A DNA stretch of 64,000 nucleotides from Oreohelix idahoensis. Taxonomy: Eukaryota; Mollusca; Gastropoda; Stylommatophora; Oreohelicidae. The stretch is taken from assembly GCA_024509875.1 (NCBI GenBank), contig JAMPIV010016256.1, positions 1-64,000 of the forward strand, in the 5' to 3' direction. Under the pieces are notes generated by a model. It saw only the letters and a list, made by a program, of their open reading frames with translations. It was not told where the DNA came from and ran no database searches. Position 1 is the stretch's first letter, and each line of letters begins with the position of its first letter. Below are positions 33,830 through 46,500 of this stretch, one piece after another. The translations under genes and the position numbers were made by a program.

Positions 33830-33994
33830 ACCGAGACCCCGAAATATGCAAAATGATCCAAATGCTAGTTGCCTTCTACTTGTAATGACCAGGAAACGCT
33901 CAACAAACCTCAGCGACTCATAGCTCAAAAACTGCCTATAACCAAGAACTTATGCTGAACAACACCAGATTATGTCAAATACTTTTTTAAATTA

Positions 33995-34255
33995 TATATT
34001 GTACCTTCAGCTCCCTAAGGGTCATAGGTCAATGCCATTGAGCTCTCCATGGACCAATGACACACCTTTTCATGTCTGTGTCCAGCTCCCCTTCCCCAAG
34101 TTGTTCTTTTACTTCTGACTTGTCCATCTTGTCTCTGAAGCTTTGCTGGCTCACAGTTTCTACAAGATGGGGTAGATGACCCTATGCCCAACCCTCCTTA
34201 GTCACCTCCTACTGCATGCGTGACAGGGTACAGAGTTACTATTCTCTGCTCTTCT
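33995..34255 (-). mobile_element. Second head-to-tail LINE derivative
   Basis: On the minus strand the 5' block (34255-34145, with GTGACTAAGGAGGGTTGGGC) leads to an ATGGACAAGTCA start like that at 32698, and within about 20 codons reads GELDTDMKR, the C-terminal tail seen at 35160 (SELDTDMK), ending near 33995 with CTTAGGGAGCTGAAGG. Endonuclease and RT are gone. Confidence 0.55.
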
Positions 34256-34849
34256 TCAGGTACTAGTACTACACATACTTTTTATATCATCATCATTTTC
34301 CTTTGTGCTCCTCATGGAGCTCTACAACTGTAAGCTCCCCCCCCCCCCCCCCCCTGCGCAGGAAGCCTGCAACAAGCAGTCACATGATCTTACAGCAGTG
34401 GTTACTGTGGTGATTTGTTTGACACGATCAAGTTTTCAGCCCCCATGCACAACCTCCTATTGGTCATCTTGTACCACATGACTCCAGGTACAGTAGTCCT
34501 AGTCTTTGTTTGTCTCTTCACAGACCCCTGGAACTACCAGGGACGTTGTCTTCTACACCACTAATAAATGACTAATAACAAACAATAAAAATGTATAATT
34601 CACAACACACTGGTTTCTCAAATTTCCTTAAAAACTGACACATATAAATAATAAAAAAACTCGTTCCCATTAAACAAACAAAATCCATAGTATGTATAAA
34701 TCACCACCAAACAAACCCACAGTATATAAAACACTGTGCTGTAACACCAAATATTTGCAGATTACTTCCCTTAAAAGAAAAACATACGCATTGTTAACCC
34801 AGACAGACTGTGAATATGAGCTAATCAAACTTGCTTAAAAATCAGAATC
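34256..34849. other. Unassigned DNA
   Basis: Contains a poly-C tract (about 34336-34354). Nothing else recognised. Confidence 0.4.
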
Positions 34850-35290
34850 TTCAACTCAAATGTCAAGTCAGTTCTACTGTATGGCTCTGAAACATGGAGA
34901 ACAACAACAACAACCACAACAATTTTAATAAATGGGTGCTTGCATAGAACAGAAGGATTGAAATGGTATGACAAGATCACCAAAGTAGAACTGACGACAA
35001 GAACCAGACAAGCCAGTGGAACAAGAGATGAGAAGAAGACTATGGTAATTGAAAGGACACACGCTGAGGAAACAAACTGATAGCATTACCAGGCAGTCAT
35101 TTTCTGGAATCCTCTAGGTCACAGCAAAGGTAGAATAACAAACACACGGAAAAGTGAACTGGATACAGACATGAAAATGATGAGCAAGCACATGGAAAGA
35201 CCTGAAGCTGGTGAGACAGGACAGGAAGACTTGGCAGAAATGTGCTGAAGGTCTATGGTCTTTGGAGAGGTGAAGGATGATCATGATGAA
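34850..35290 (+). pseudogene. LINE C-terminal remnant
   Basis: Starts VKSVLLYGSETWR, the typical post-RT motif, followed by a short AAC-repeat insertion, then RTEGLKWYDKITKVEL, an RGHTLRKQ-like stretch in another frame, and the tail KDLKLVRQDRKTWQKCAEGLW. Several stops and frame changes. Same family as 29825, 35510 and 55205. Confidence 0.65.
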
Positions 35291-35509
35291 ATCTGCTTAA
35301 GTACCTAATATTTCATTTTTCTTTTTAAAGTATCATTATAACGTCTGTAACTGTAAAAAACATGACTTCAGGCAAAAACAAAATATATTACATCATATAC
35401 AATACTGCACTAATCCCATGCACAATACATTTTCATCTGATCAATACAAAGATACTTTTAAATGCTTAACCCTTTAGAGACAGCACAGAAAGATTGTGAC
35501 ATGCCACTG

Positions 35510-35700
35510 TTGTCAGTAATCAAGAAGTTGCAGACTTTCAGAAGTGGCCACCTGAGCAGAAGTGAAAGGTTACAATGGCACAACAAGATCACTAATATGT
35601 ACCTTATGAAAAGACCCAGATACATACATACCAGTGGAGCAAGAAGTAAGGAGAAGATGATGTGGCATTAGATATTACTAACACTGAGGAAACCAGCTGA
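35510..35700 (+). pseudogene. LINE C-terminal remnant, short copy
   Basis: HLSRSERLQWHNKITNMYLM matches the CLRRIEGLKWYDKITN-type segment of the neighbour at 34850. It is followed by an ATTACTAACACTGAGGAAAC piece of the same family. The right neighbour (35700-35765) reads as a tail piece in the opposite strand. Confidence 0.55.
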
Positions 35701-35802
35701 ATTTACTTCAAGCCTCCCTGCCCTGTACCATCCGTTCAAGGTCTTTCTTTACCTTCTTTATTATACCTTTCATGTTTGCCTCCAATTTACAGATTAGTAG
35801 TT

Positions 35803-36118
35803 AATATATTTGTAAACAATATGTAAGGAATAAAACAAACTGGCAAATGAAGTTATGGGCACTGCTGAGACAGGTCACATATGATTCTGAAACATCTATA
35901 GAAAAAAAATGGATCATAATTGAGTACAATACATACGTTAGTTCACAAAGTAACAAAGCCCATAGGTGACATATTTATGAGATGATAATGAAGCTCACAG
36001 ATAATATATTTATAAGGTAACAAATCCCACAGGAAATGTCCAAATTCTCCTCTTTCCACACAAACTGCCTAAGGACACTTCTTCACATTTTTTGGCCAAA
36101 TACCATTTCTAACCAGGA
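35803..36118. repeat. Unclassified 0.3-kb repeat, copy 2
   Basis: Second copy of 29919-30239 in the same orientation, differing by scattered substitutions and small deletions. Confidence 0.75.
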
Positions 36119-36124
36119 ATTGCT

Positions 36125-36420
36125 TACACGGTGCAACTAAAAAGATATGCACACCATCATTGCGGGCAGACACTGGAACTGGGTTGGTCATGTCCTCAGA
36201 AGAGACCCTGACACCATCACAAGAACTGCTATGCTATAGACCACAGAAGGACTGCAAAAGAGAGGCAGACCAAAGATAACCTGGTGCAGAAATGTGAAGG
36301 CACTGCACAAAGGATGGTCATCAAGTGAGCAAAATGGGGACAGTTTGCTGCTGCCTTTCAAGACACCACTAGGCGTGATGGCCACTGACTGCTTTGTCAG
36401 TCAGGGGCTAAGGATCCAAC
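36125..36420 (+). pseudogene. 3' end of another LINE family
   Basis: Codes in broken frames a GWSCPQKRP-like tail (consistent with GHVLRRDPDTIT), KRGRPKITW-type sequence and AAFQDTTRRDGH-stop, then GACTGCTTTGTCAGTCAGGGGC. The block AGACACCACTAGGCGTGATGG is shared with the minus-strand fragment at 52226-52350. Confidence 0.55.
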
Positions 36421-36445
36421 AAGACGGACAAAACCCAAATATGAC

Positions 36446-36535
36446 ATATTTATGAGATGGTAACAGAAACGACAGATGATATATTTATGAGATGGTAAAA
36501 GAGCCCATACGTGGCATGTTTATGAGATGGTAGGC
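36446..36535 (+). repeat. Short periodic repeat (TTTATGAGATGGTA)
   Basis: Three copies of ATTTATGAGATGGTAA-like sequence about 38-42 bp apart. The same word is inside the 0.3-kb repeat, so this may be a piece of that repeat. Confidence 0.6.
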
Positions 36536-36995
36536 AAAGATGCATAACGTATTTTAAAATGTTTACTCCAGAATTAAAGCACTTATGGATTAAATGAATT
36601 TAACTAGGGAGGTATATCAGACCTCAATTTAAAACAGGGTGTAAATCTGTTATATATAAACCAATAGTGATATTTATCCCAGAATGCACAACATTCAAAA
36701 CAAAGTGAATCTCACTCATAAATGCTAACAAATTTACTGATCATCTTTTTATTAAAATAAAATTACACTTTTAAGGTATTTTATTGCTTTGTTACCATTT
36801 TTATATTATGAATATTCTTGCTTCAAATCTGAGAATATGTTGTATAATTAATTATATTTCAAGAAAATGAATACACACTGAATAAAAGGATTTTTTCCAC
36901 TTTCACTAAAAAGTTTGACCTTTGAATTTTTTAATAATTGTAAATATATATTTATCATGACAATTACATCTAAAGCATCTATAATTACTAACTTA

Positions 36996-37375
36996 GTCTT
37001 TCCTCTTCTACCGTGAGGTGTAGGTTTGGAAGAGAGAGTGCCATACTATCCTATCCGCTGTCTTCCTCCTGTCTGGGTCGTCCTGGATCCCTGGCTCTTA
37101 GTTTCCCATGCTTGTCATGGTAGCCGATCTTCTCCCATTCTGCAGACATGGTCAAACCATCTTAGTTTGGACTGTTCTACTTGGGTCTGCAGGAGTTGGG
37201 TTTTTAGGCCTTGTCGTATCATCTGGTTGCGGACCATGTCTCTTCTTGTTACTTCAACCACCTTCCTCAGATACCTCATTTCTGAGGTTTGGATCTGGCT
37301 TTTGTGGTTGTAGTCATTGCCCATAACTCGCATCCATAAGTCAAGACTGGGACATAGGTGGAGCGGTATTGAGCT
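36996..37375 (-). mobile_element. 3' end of the RTE/CR1-type LINE, third copy
   Basis: Minus-strand HKSQIQTSEMRYLRKVVEV and LRWFDHVCRMGEDRLP match the C-termini at 18828 and 29352. It has an internal deletion (near 37075) and lacks the (AAGT)n run. Older than the other two. Confidence 0.75.
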
Positions 37376-37530
37376 CATGCCTTAGCATCTATTAGTTCTG
37401 TAAATTAACACTTCTGCTATCTAACAATGTAAGTGCATTCAATTTCCAACAAAATGATATAAGAATATACACCACGTTCAAGAAACTGTCAGCAGAAAAC
37501 TTGTGAGATGAATTTCTAGGAAGGACAAAA

Positions 37531-40500
37531 CCATCATTTCCACATAATTGATCTTATTTTAATCCTTCATCAGACCAAGTCTTGTAATGGTATCAGTTGC
37601 AGTGTTTGTCTTGTCTTGTGCTTGTATTCTATCTTCACTTCTTGTTCCACTTATATTTTTCTGGTTCTGTCCATCATTTCCACATAATTGATCTTGTTTT
37701 AATCCTTCATCAGACCAAGTCTTGTAATGGTATCAGTTGCAGTGTTTGTCTTGTCTTGTGCTTGTATTCTATCTTCACTTCTTGTTCCGCTTATATTTTG
37801 CTGGTTCTGTCCATCATTTCCACATAATTGATCTTATTTTAATCCTTCATCAGACCAAGTCTTGTAATGGTATCAGTTGCAGTGTTTGTCTTGTCTTGTG
37901 CTTGTATTCTATCTTCACTTCTTGTTCCACTTATATTTTTCTGGTTCTGTCCATCATTTCCACATAATTGATCTTATTTTAATCCTTCATCAGACCAAGT
38001 CTTGTAATGGTATCAGTTGCAGTGTTTGTCTTGTCTTGTGCTTGTATTCTATCTTCACTTCTTGTTCCACTTATATTTTTCTGGTTCTGTCCATCATTTC
38101 CACATAATTGATCTTATTTTAATCCTTCATCAGACCAAGTCTTGTAATGGTATCAGTTGCAGTGTTTGTCTTGTCTTGTGCTTGTATTCTATCTTCACTT
38201 CTTGTTCCACTTATATTTTTCTGGTTCTGTCCATCATTTCCACATAATTGATCTTATTTTAATCCTTCATCAGACCAAGTCTTGTAATGGTATCAGTTGC
38301 AGTGTTTGTCTTGTCTTGTGCTTGTATTCTATCTTCACTTCTTGTTCCACTTATATTTTTCTGGTTCTGTCCATCATTTCCACATAATTGATCTTATTTT
38401 AATCCTTCATCAGACCAAGTCTTGTAATGGTATCAGTTGCAGTGTTTGTCTTGTCTTGTGCTTGTATTCTATCTTCACTTCTTGTTCCACTTATATTTTT
38501 CTGGTTCTGTCCATCATTTCCACATAATTGATCTTGTTTTAATCCTTCATCAGACCAAGTCTTGTAATGGTATCAGTTGCAGTGTTTGTCTTGTCTTGTG
38601 CTTGTATTCTATCTTCACTTCTTGTTCCACTTATATTTTTTTGGTTCTGTCCATCATTTCCACATAATTGATCTTATTTTAATCCTTCATCAGACCAAGT
38701 CTTGTAATGGTATCAGTTGCAGTGTTTGTCTTGTCTTGTGCTTGTATTCTATCTTCACTTCTTGTTCCACTTATATTTTTCTGGTTCTGTCCATCATTTT
38801 CCACATAATTGATCTTATTTTAATCCTTCATCAGACCAAGTCTTGTAATGGTATCAGTTGCAGTGTTTGTCTTGTCTTGTGCTTGTATTCTATCTTCACT
38901 TCTTGTTCCACTTATATTTTTCTGGTTCTGTCCATCATTTCCACATAATTGATCTTATTTTAATCCTTCATCAGACCAAGTCTTGTAATGGTATCAGTTG
39001 CAGTGTTTGTCTTGTCTTGTGCTTGTATTCTATCTTCACTTCTTGTTCCACTTATATTTTTCTGGTTCTGTCCATCATTTCCACATAATTGATCTTGTTT
39101 TAATCCTTCATCAGACCAAGTCTTGTAATGGTATCAGTTGCAGTGTTTGTCTTGTCTTGTGCTTGTATTCTATCTTCACTTCTTGTTCCACTTATATTTT
39201 TCTGGTTCTGTCCATCATTTCCACATAATTGATCTTATTTTAATCCTTCATCAGACCAAGTCTTGTAATGGTATCAGTTGCAGTGTTTGTCTTGTCTTGT
39301 GCTTGTATTCTATCTTCACTTCTTGTTCCACTTATATTTTTCTGGTTCTGTCCATCATTTCCACATAATTGATCTTATTTTAATCCTTCATCAGACCAAG
39401 TCTTGTAATGGTATCAGTTGCAGTGTTTGTCTTGTCTTGTGCTTGTATTCTATCTTCACTTCTTGTTCCACTTATATTTTTCTGGTTCTGTCCATCATTT
39501 CCACATAATTGATCTTGTTTTAATCCTTCATCAGACCAAGTCTTGTAATGGTATCAGTTGCAGTGTTTGTCTTGTCTTGTGCTTGTATTCTATCTTTCAC
39601 TTCTTGTTCCACTTATATTTTTCTGGTTCTGTCCATCATTTCCACATAATTGATCTTATTTTAATCCTTCATCAGACCAAGTCTTGTAATGGTATCAGTT
39701 GCAGTGTTTGTCTTGTCTTGTGCTTGTATTCTATCTTCACTTCTTGTTCCACTTATATTTTTCTGGTTCTGTCCATCATTTCCACATAATTGATCTTATT
39801 TTAATCCTTCATCAGACCAAGTCTTGTAATGGTATCAGTTGCAGTGTTTGTCTTGTCTTGTGCTTGTATTCTATCTTCACTTCTTGTTCCACTTATATTT
39901 TTCTGGTTCTGTCCATCATTTCCACATAATTGATCTTATTTTAATCCTTCATCAGACCAAGTCTTGTAATGGTATCAGTTGCAGTGTTTGTCTTGTCTTG
40001 TGCTTGTATTCTATCTTCACTTCTTGTTCACACTTATTTTTTTCTGGTTCTGTCCATCATTTCCACATAATTGATCTTGTTTTTAATCCTTCATCAGACC
40101 AAGTCTTGTAATGGTATCAGTTGCAGTGTTTGTCTTGTCTTGTGCTTGTATTCTATCTTCACTTCTTGTTCCACTTATATTTTTCTGGTTCTGTCCATCA
40201 TTTCCACATAATTGATCTTATTTTAATCCTTCATCAGACCAAGTCTTGTAATGGTATCAGTTGCAGTGTTTGTCTTGTCTTGTGCTTGTATTCTATCTTC
40301 ACTTCTTGTTCCACTTATATTTTTCTGGTTCTGTCCATCATTTCCACATAATTGATCTTATTTTAATCCTTCATCAGACCAAGTCTTGTAATGGTATCAG
40401 TTGCAGTTTGTTTGTCTTGTCTTGTGCTTGTATTCTATCTTCACTTCTTGTTCCACTTATATTTTTCTGGTTCTGTCCATCATTTCCACATAATTGATCT

Positions 40501-43500
40501 TGTTTTAATCCTTCATCAGACCAAGTCTTGTAATGGTATCAGTTGCAGTGTTTGTCTTGTCTTGTGCTTGTATTCTATCTTCACTTCTTGTTCCACTTAT
40601 ATTTTTCTGGTTCTGTCCATCATTTCCACATAATTGATCTTGTTTTAATCCTTCATCAGACCAAGTCTTGTAATGGTATCAGTTGCAGTGTTTGTCTTGT
40701 CTTGTGCTTGTATTCTATCTTCACTTCTTGTTCCACTTATATTTTTCTGGTTCTGTCCATCATTTCCACATAATTGATCTTATTTTAATCCTTCATCAGA
40801 CCAAGTCTTGTAATGGTATCAGTTGCAGTGTTTGTCTTGTCTTGTGCTTGTATTCTATCTTCACTTCTTGTTCCACTTATATTTTTCTGGTTCTGTCCAT
40901 CATTTCCACATAATTGATCTTGTTTTAATCCTTCATCAGACCAAGTCTTGTAATGGTATCAGTTGCAGTGTTTGTCTTGTCTTGTGCTTGTATTCTATCT
41001 TCACTTCTTGTTCCACTTATATTTTTCTGGTTCTGTCCATCATTTCCACATAATTGATCTTATTTTAATCCTTCATCAGACCAAGTCTTGTAATGGTATC
41101 AGTTGCAGTGTTTGTCTTGTCTTGTGCTTGTATTCTATCTTCACTTCTTGTTCCACTTATATTTTTCTGGTTCTGTCCATCATTTCCACATAATTGATCT
41201 TATTTTAATCCTTCATCAGACCAAGTCTTGTAATGGTATCAGTTGCAGTGTTTGTCTTGTCTTGTGCTTGTATTCTATCTTCACTTCTTGTTCCACTTAT
41301 ATTTTTCTGGTTCTGTCCATCATTTCCACATAATTGATCTTGTTTTAATCCTTCATCAGACCAAGTCTTGTAATGGTATCAGTTGCAGTGTTTGTCTTGT
41401 CTTGTGCTTGTATTCTATCTTCACTTCTTGTTCCACTTATATTTTTCTGGTTCTGTCCATCATTTCCACATAATTGATCTTGTTTTAATCCTTCATCAGA
41501 CCAAGTCTTGTAATGGTATCAGTTGCAGTGTTTGTCTTGTCTTGTGCTTGTATTCTATCTTCACTTCTTGTTCCACTTATATTTTTCTGGTTCTGTCCAT
41601 CATTTCCACATAATTGATCTTATTTTAATCCTTCATCAGACCAAGTCTTGTAATGGTATCAGTTGCAGTGTTTGTCTTGTCTTGTGCTTGTATTCTATCT
41701 TCACTTCTTGTTCCACTTATATTTTTCTGGTTCTGTCCATCATTTCCACATAATTGATCTTGTTTTAATCCTTCATCAGACCAAGTCTTGTAATGGTATC
41801 AGTTGCAGTGTTTGTCTTGTCTTGTGCTTGTATTCTATCTTCACTTCTTGTTCCACTTATATTTTTCTGGTTCTGTCCATCATTTCCACATAATTGATCT
41901 TATTTTAATCCTTCATCAGACCAAGTCTTGTAATGGTATCAGTTGCAGTGTTTGTCTTGTCTTGTGCTTGTATTCTATCTTCACTTCTTGTTCCACTTAT
42001 ATTTTTCTGGTTCTGTCCATCATTTCCACATAATTGATCTTGTTTTAATCCTTCATCAGACCAAGTCTTGTAATGGTATCAGTTGCAGTGTTTGTCTTGT
42101 CTTGTGCTTGTATTCTATCTTCACTTCTTGTTCCACTTATATTTTTCTGGTTCTGTCCATCATTTCCACATAATTGATCTTATTTTAATCCTTCATCAGA
42201 CCAAGTCTTGTAATGGTATCAGTTGCAGTGTTTGTCTTGTCTTGTGCTTGTATTCTATCTTCACTTCTTGTTCCACTTATATTTTTCTGGTTCTGTCCAT
42301 CATTTCCACATAATTGATCTTGTTTTAATCCTTCATCAGACCAAGTCTTGTAATGGTATCAGTTGCAGTGTTTGTCTTGTCTTGTTATATTTTTCTGGTT
42401 CTGTCCATCATTTCCACATAATTGATCTGTTTTTAATCCTTCATCAGACCAAGTCTTGTAATGGTATCAGTTGCAGTGTTTGTCTTGTCTTGTGCTTGTA
42501 TTCTATCTTCACTTCTTGTTCCACTTATATTTTTCTGGTTCTGTCCATCATTTCCACATAATTGATCTTATTTTAATCCTTCATCAGACCAAGTCTTGTA
42601 ATGGTATCAGTTGCAGTGTTTGTCTTGTCTTGTGCTTGTATTCTATCTTCACTTCTTGTTCCACTTATATTTTTCTGGTTCTGTCCATCATTTCCACATA
42701 ATTGATCTTGTTTTAATCCTTCATCAGACCAAGTCTTGTAATGGTATCAGTTGCAGTGTTTGTCTTGTCTTGTGCTTGTATTCTATCTTCACTTCTTGTT
42801 CCACTTATATTTTTCTGGTTCTGTCCATCATTTCCACATAATTGATCTTATTTTAATCCTTCATCAGACCAAGTCTTGTAATGGTATCAGTTGCAGTGTT
42901 TGTCTTGTCTTGTGCTTGTATTCTATCTTCACTTCTTGTTCCACTTATATTTTTCTGGTTCTGTCCATCATTTCCACATAATTGATCTTGTTTTAATCCT
43001 TCATCAGACCAAGTCTTGTAATGGTATCAGTTGCAGTGTTTGTCTTGTCTTGTGCTTGTATTCTATCTTCACTTCTTGTTCCACTTATATTTTTCTGGTT
43101 CTGTCCATCATTTCCACATAATTGATCTTATTTTAATCCTTCATCAGACCAAGTCTTGTAATGGTATCAGTTGCAGTGTTTGTCTTGTCTTGTGCTTGTA
43201 TTCTATCTTCACTTCTTGTTCCACTTATATTTTTCTGGTTCTGTCCATCATTTCCACATAATTGATCTTATTTTAATCCTTCATCAGACCAAGTCTTGTA
43301 ATGGTATCAGTTGCAGTGTTTGTCTTGTCTTGTGCTTGTATTCTATCTTCACTTCTTGTTCCACTTATATTTTTCTGGTTCTGTCCATCATTTCCACATA
43401 ATTGATCTTGTTTTAATCCTTCATCAGACCAAGTCTTGTAATGGTATCAGTTGCAGTGTTTGTCTTGTCTTGTGCTTGTATTCTATCTTCACTTCTTGTT

Positions 43501-46500
43501 CCACTTATATTTTTCTGGTTCTGTCCATCATTTCCACATAATTGATCTTATTTTAATCCTTCATCAGACCAAGTCTTGTAATGGTATCAGTTGCAGTGTT
43601 TGTCTTGTCTTGTGCTTGTATTCTATCTTCACTTCTTGTTCCACTTATATTTTTCTGGTTCTGTCCATCATTTCCACATAATTGATCTTGTTTTAATCCT
43701 TCATCAGACCAAGTCTTGTAATGGTATCAGTTGCAGTGTTTGTCTTGTCTTGTGCTTGTATTCTATCTTCACTTCTTGTTCCACTTATATTTTTCTGGTT
43801 CTGTCCATCATTTCCACATAATTGATCTTATTTTAATCCTTCATCAGACCAAGTCTTGTAATGGTATCAGTTGCAGTGTTTGTCTTGTCTTGTGCTTGTA
43901 TTCTATCTTCACTTCTTGTTCCACTTATATTTTTCTGGTTCTGTCCATCATTTCCACATAATTGATCTTATTTTAATCCTTCATCAGACCAAGTCTTGTA
44001 ATGGTATCAGTTGCAGTGTTTGTCTTGTCTTGTGCTTGTATTCTATCTTCACTTCTTGTTCCACTTATATTTTTCTGGTTCTGTCCATCATTTCCACATA
44101 ATTGATCTTATTTTAATCCTTCATCAGACCAAGTCTTGTAATGGTATCAGTTGCAGTGTTTGTCTTGTCTTGTGCTTGTATTCTATCTTCACTTCTTGTG
44201 TCCACTTATATTTTTCTGGTTCTGTCCATCATTTCCACATAATTGATCTTATTTTAATCCTTCATCAGACCAAGTCTTGTAATGGTATCAGTTGCAGTGT
44301 TTGTCTTGTCTTGTGCTTGTATTCTATCTTCACTTCTTGTTCCACTTATATTTTTCTGGTTCTGTCCATCATTTCCACATAATTGATCTTGTTTTAATCC
44401 TTCATCAGACCAAGTCTTGTAATGGTATCAGTTGCAGTGTTTGTCTTGTCTTGTGCTTGTATTCTATCTTCACTTCTTGTTCCACTTATATTTTTCTGGT
44501 TCTGTCCATCATTTCCACATAATTGATCTTATTTTAATCCTTCATCAGACCAAGTCTTGTAATGGTATCAGTTGCAGTGTTTGTCTTGTCTTGTGCTTGT
44601 ATTCTATCTTCACTTCTTGTTCCACTTATATTTTTTCTGGTTCTGTCCATCATTTCCACATAATTGATCTTATTTTAATCCTTCATCAGACCAAGTCTTG
44701 TAATGGTATCAGTTGCAGTGTTTGTCTTGTCTTGTGCTTGTATTCTATCTTCACTTCTTGTTCCACTTATATTTTTTCTGGTTCTGTCCATCATTTCCAC
44801 ATAATTGATCTTATTTTAATCCTTCATCAGACCAAGTCTTGTAATGGTATCAGTTGCAGTGTTTGTCTTGTCTTGTGCTTGTATTCTATCTTCACTTCTT
44901 GTTCCACTTATATTTTTTTCTGGTTCTGTCCATCATTTCCACATAATTGATCTTGTTTTAATCCTTCATCAGACCAAGTCTTGTAATGGTATCAGTTGCA
45001 GTGTTTGTCTTGTCTTGTGCTTGTATTCTATCTTCACTTCTTGTTCCACTTATATTTTTCTGGTTCTGTCCATCATTTCCACATAATTGATCTTGTTTTA
45101 ATCCTTCATCAGACCAAGTCTTGTAATGGTATCAGTTGCAGTGTTTGTCTTGTCTTGTGCTTGTATTCTATCTTCACTTCTTGTTCCACTTATATTTTTC
45201 TGGTTCTGTCCATCATTTCCACATAATTGATCTTATTTTAATCCTTCATCAGACCAAGTCTTGTAATGGTATCAGTTGCAGTGTTTGTCTTGTCTTGTGC
45301 TTGTATTCTATCTTCACTTCTTGTTCCACTTATATTTTTCTGGTTCTGTCCATCATTTCCACATAATTGATCTTGTTTTAATCCTTCATCAGACCAAGTC
45401 TTGTAATGGTATCAGTTGCAGTGTTTGTCTTGTCTTGTGCTTGTATTCTATCTTCACTTCTTGTTCCACTTATATTTTTCTGGTTCTGTCCATCATTTCC
45501 ACATAATTGATCTTTAGTCGTGTAATGGTATCAGTTGCAGTGTTTGTCTTGTCTTGTGCTTGTATTCTATCTTCACTTCTTGTTCCACTTATATTTTTCT
45601 GGTTCTGTCCATCATTTCCACATAATTGATCTTATTTTAATCCTTCATCAGACCAAGTCTTGTAATGGTATCAGTTGCAATGATTTGTTTGTCTTGTCTT
45701 GTGCTTGTATTCTATCTTCACTTCTTGTTCCACTTATATTTTTCTGGTTCTGTCCATCATTTCCACATAATTGATCTTGTTTTAATCCTTCATCAGACCA
45801 AGTCTTGTAATGGTATCAGTTGCAGTGTTTGTCTTGTCTTGTGCTTGTATTCTATCTTCACTTCTTGTTCCACTTATATTTTTCTGGTTCTGTCCATCAT
45901 TTCCACATAATTGATCTTATTTTAATCCTTCATCAGACCAAGTCTTGTAATGGTATCAGTTGCAGTGTTTGTCTTGTCTTGTGCTTGTATTCTATCTTCA
46001 CTTCTTGTTCCACTTATATTTTTCTGGTTCTGTCCATCATTTCCACATAATTGATCTTATTTTAATCCTTCATCAGACCAAGTCTTGTAATGGTATCAGT
46101 TGCAGTGTTTGTCTTGTCTTGTGCTTGTATTCTATCTTCACTTCTTGTTCCACTTATATTTTTCTGGTTCTGTCCATCATTTCCACATAATTGATCTTTT
46201 TTTAATCCTTCATCAGACCAAGTCTTGTAATGGTATCAGTTGCAGTGTTTGTCTTGTCTTGTGCTTGTATTCTATCTTCACTTCTTGTTCCACTTATATT
46301 TTTCTGGTTCTGTCCATCATTTCCACATAATTGATCTTGTTTTAATCCTTCATCAGACCAAGTCTTGTAATGGTATCAGTTGCAGTGTTTGTCTTGTCTT
46401 GTGCTTGTATTCTATCTTCACTTCTTGTTCCACTTATATTTTTTTCTGGTTCTGTCCATCATTTCCACATAATTGATCTTATTTTAATCCTTCATCAGAC

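Noticed and set aside
33544..33856. Proline-rich small protein
   Set aside because: Produced by poly-C runs; the frame depends on run lengths that are unlikely to be exact.
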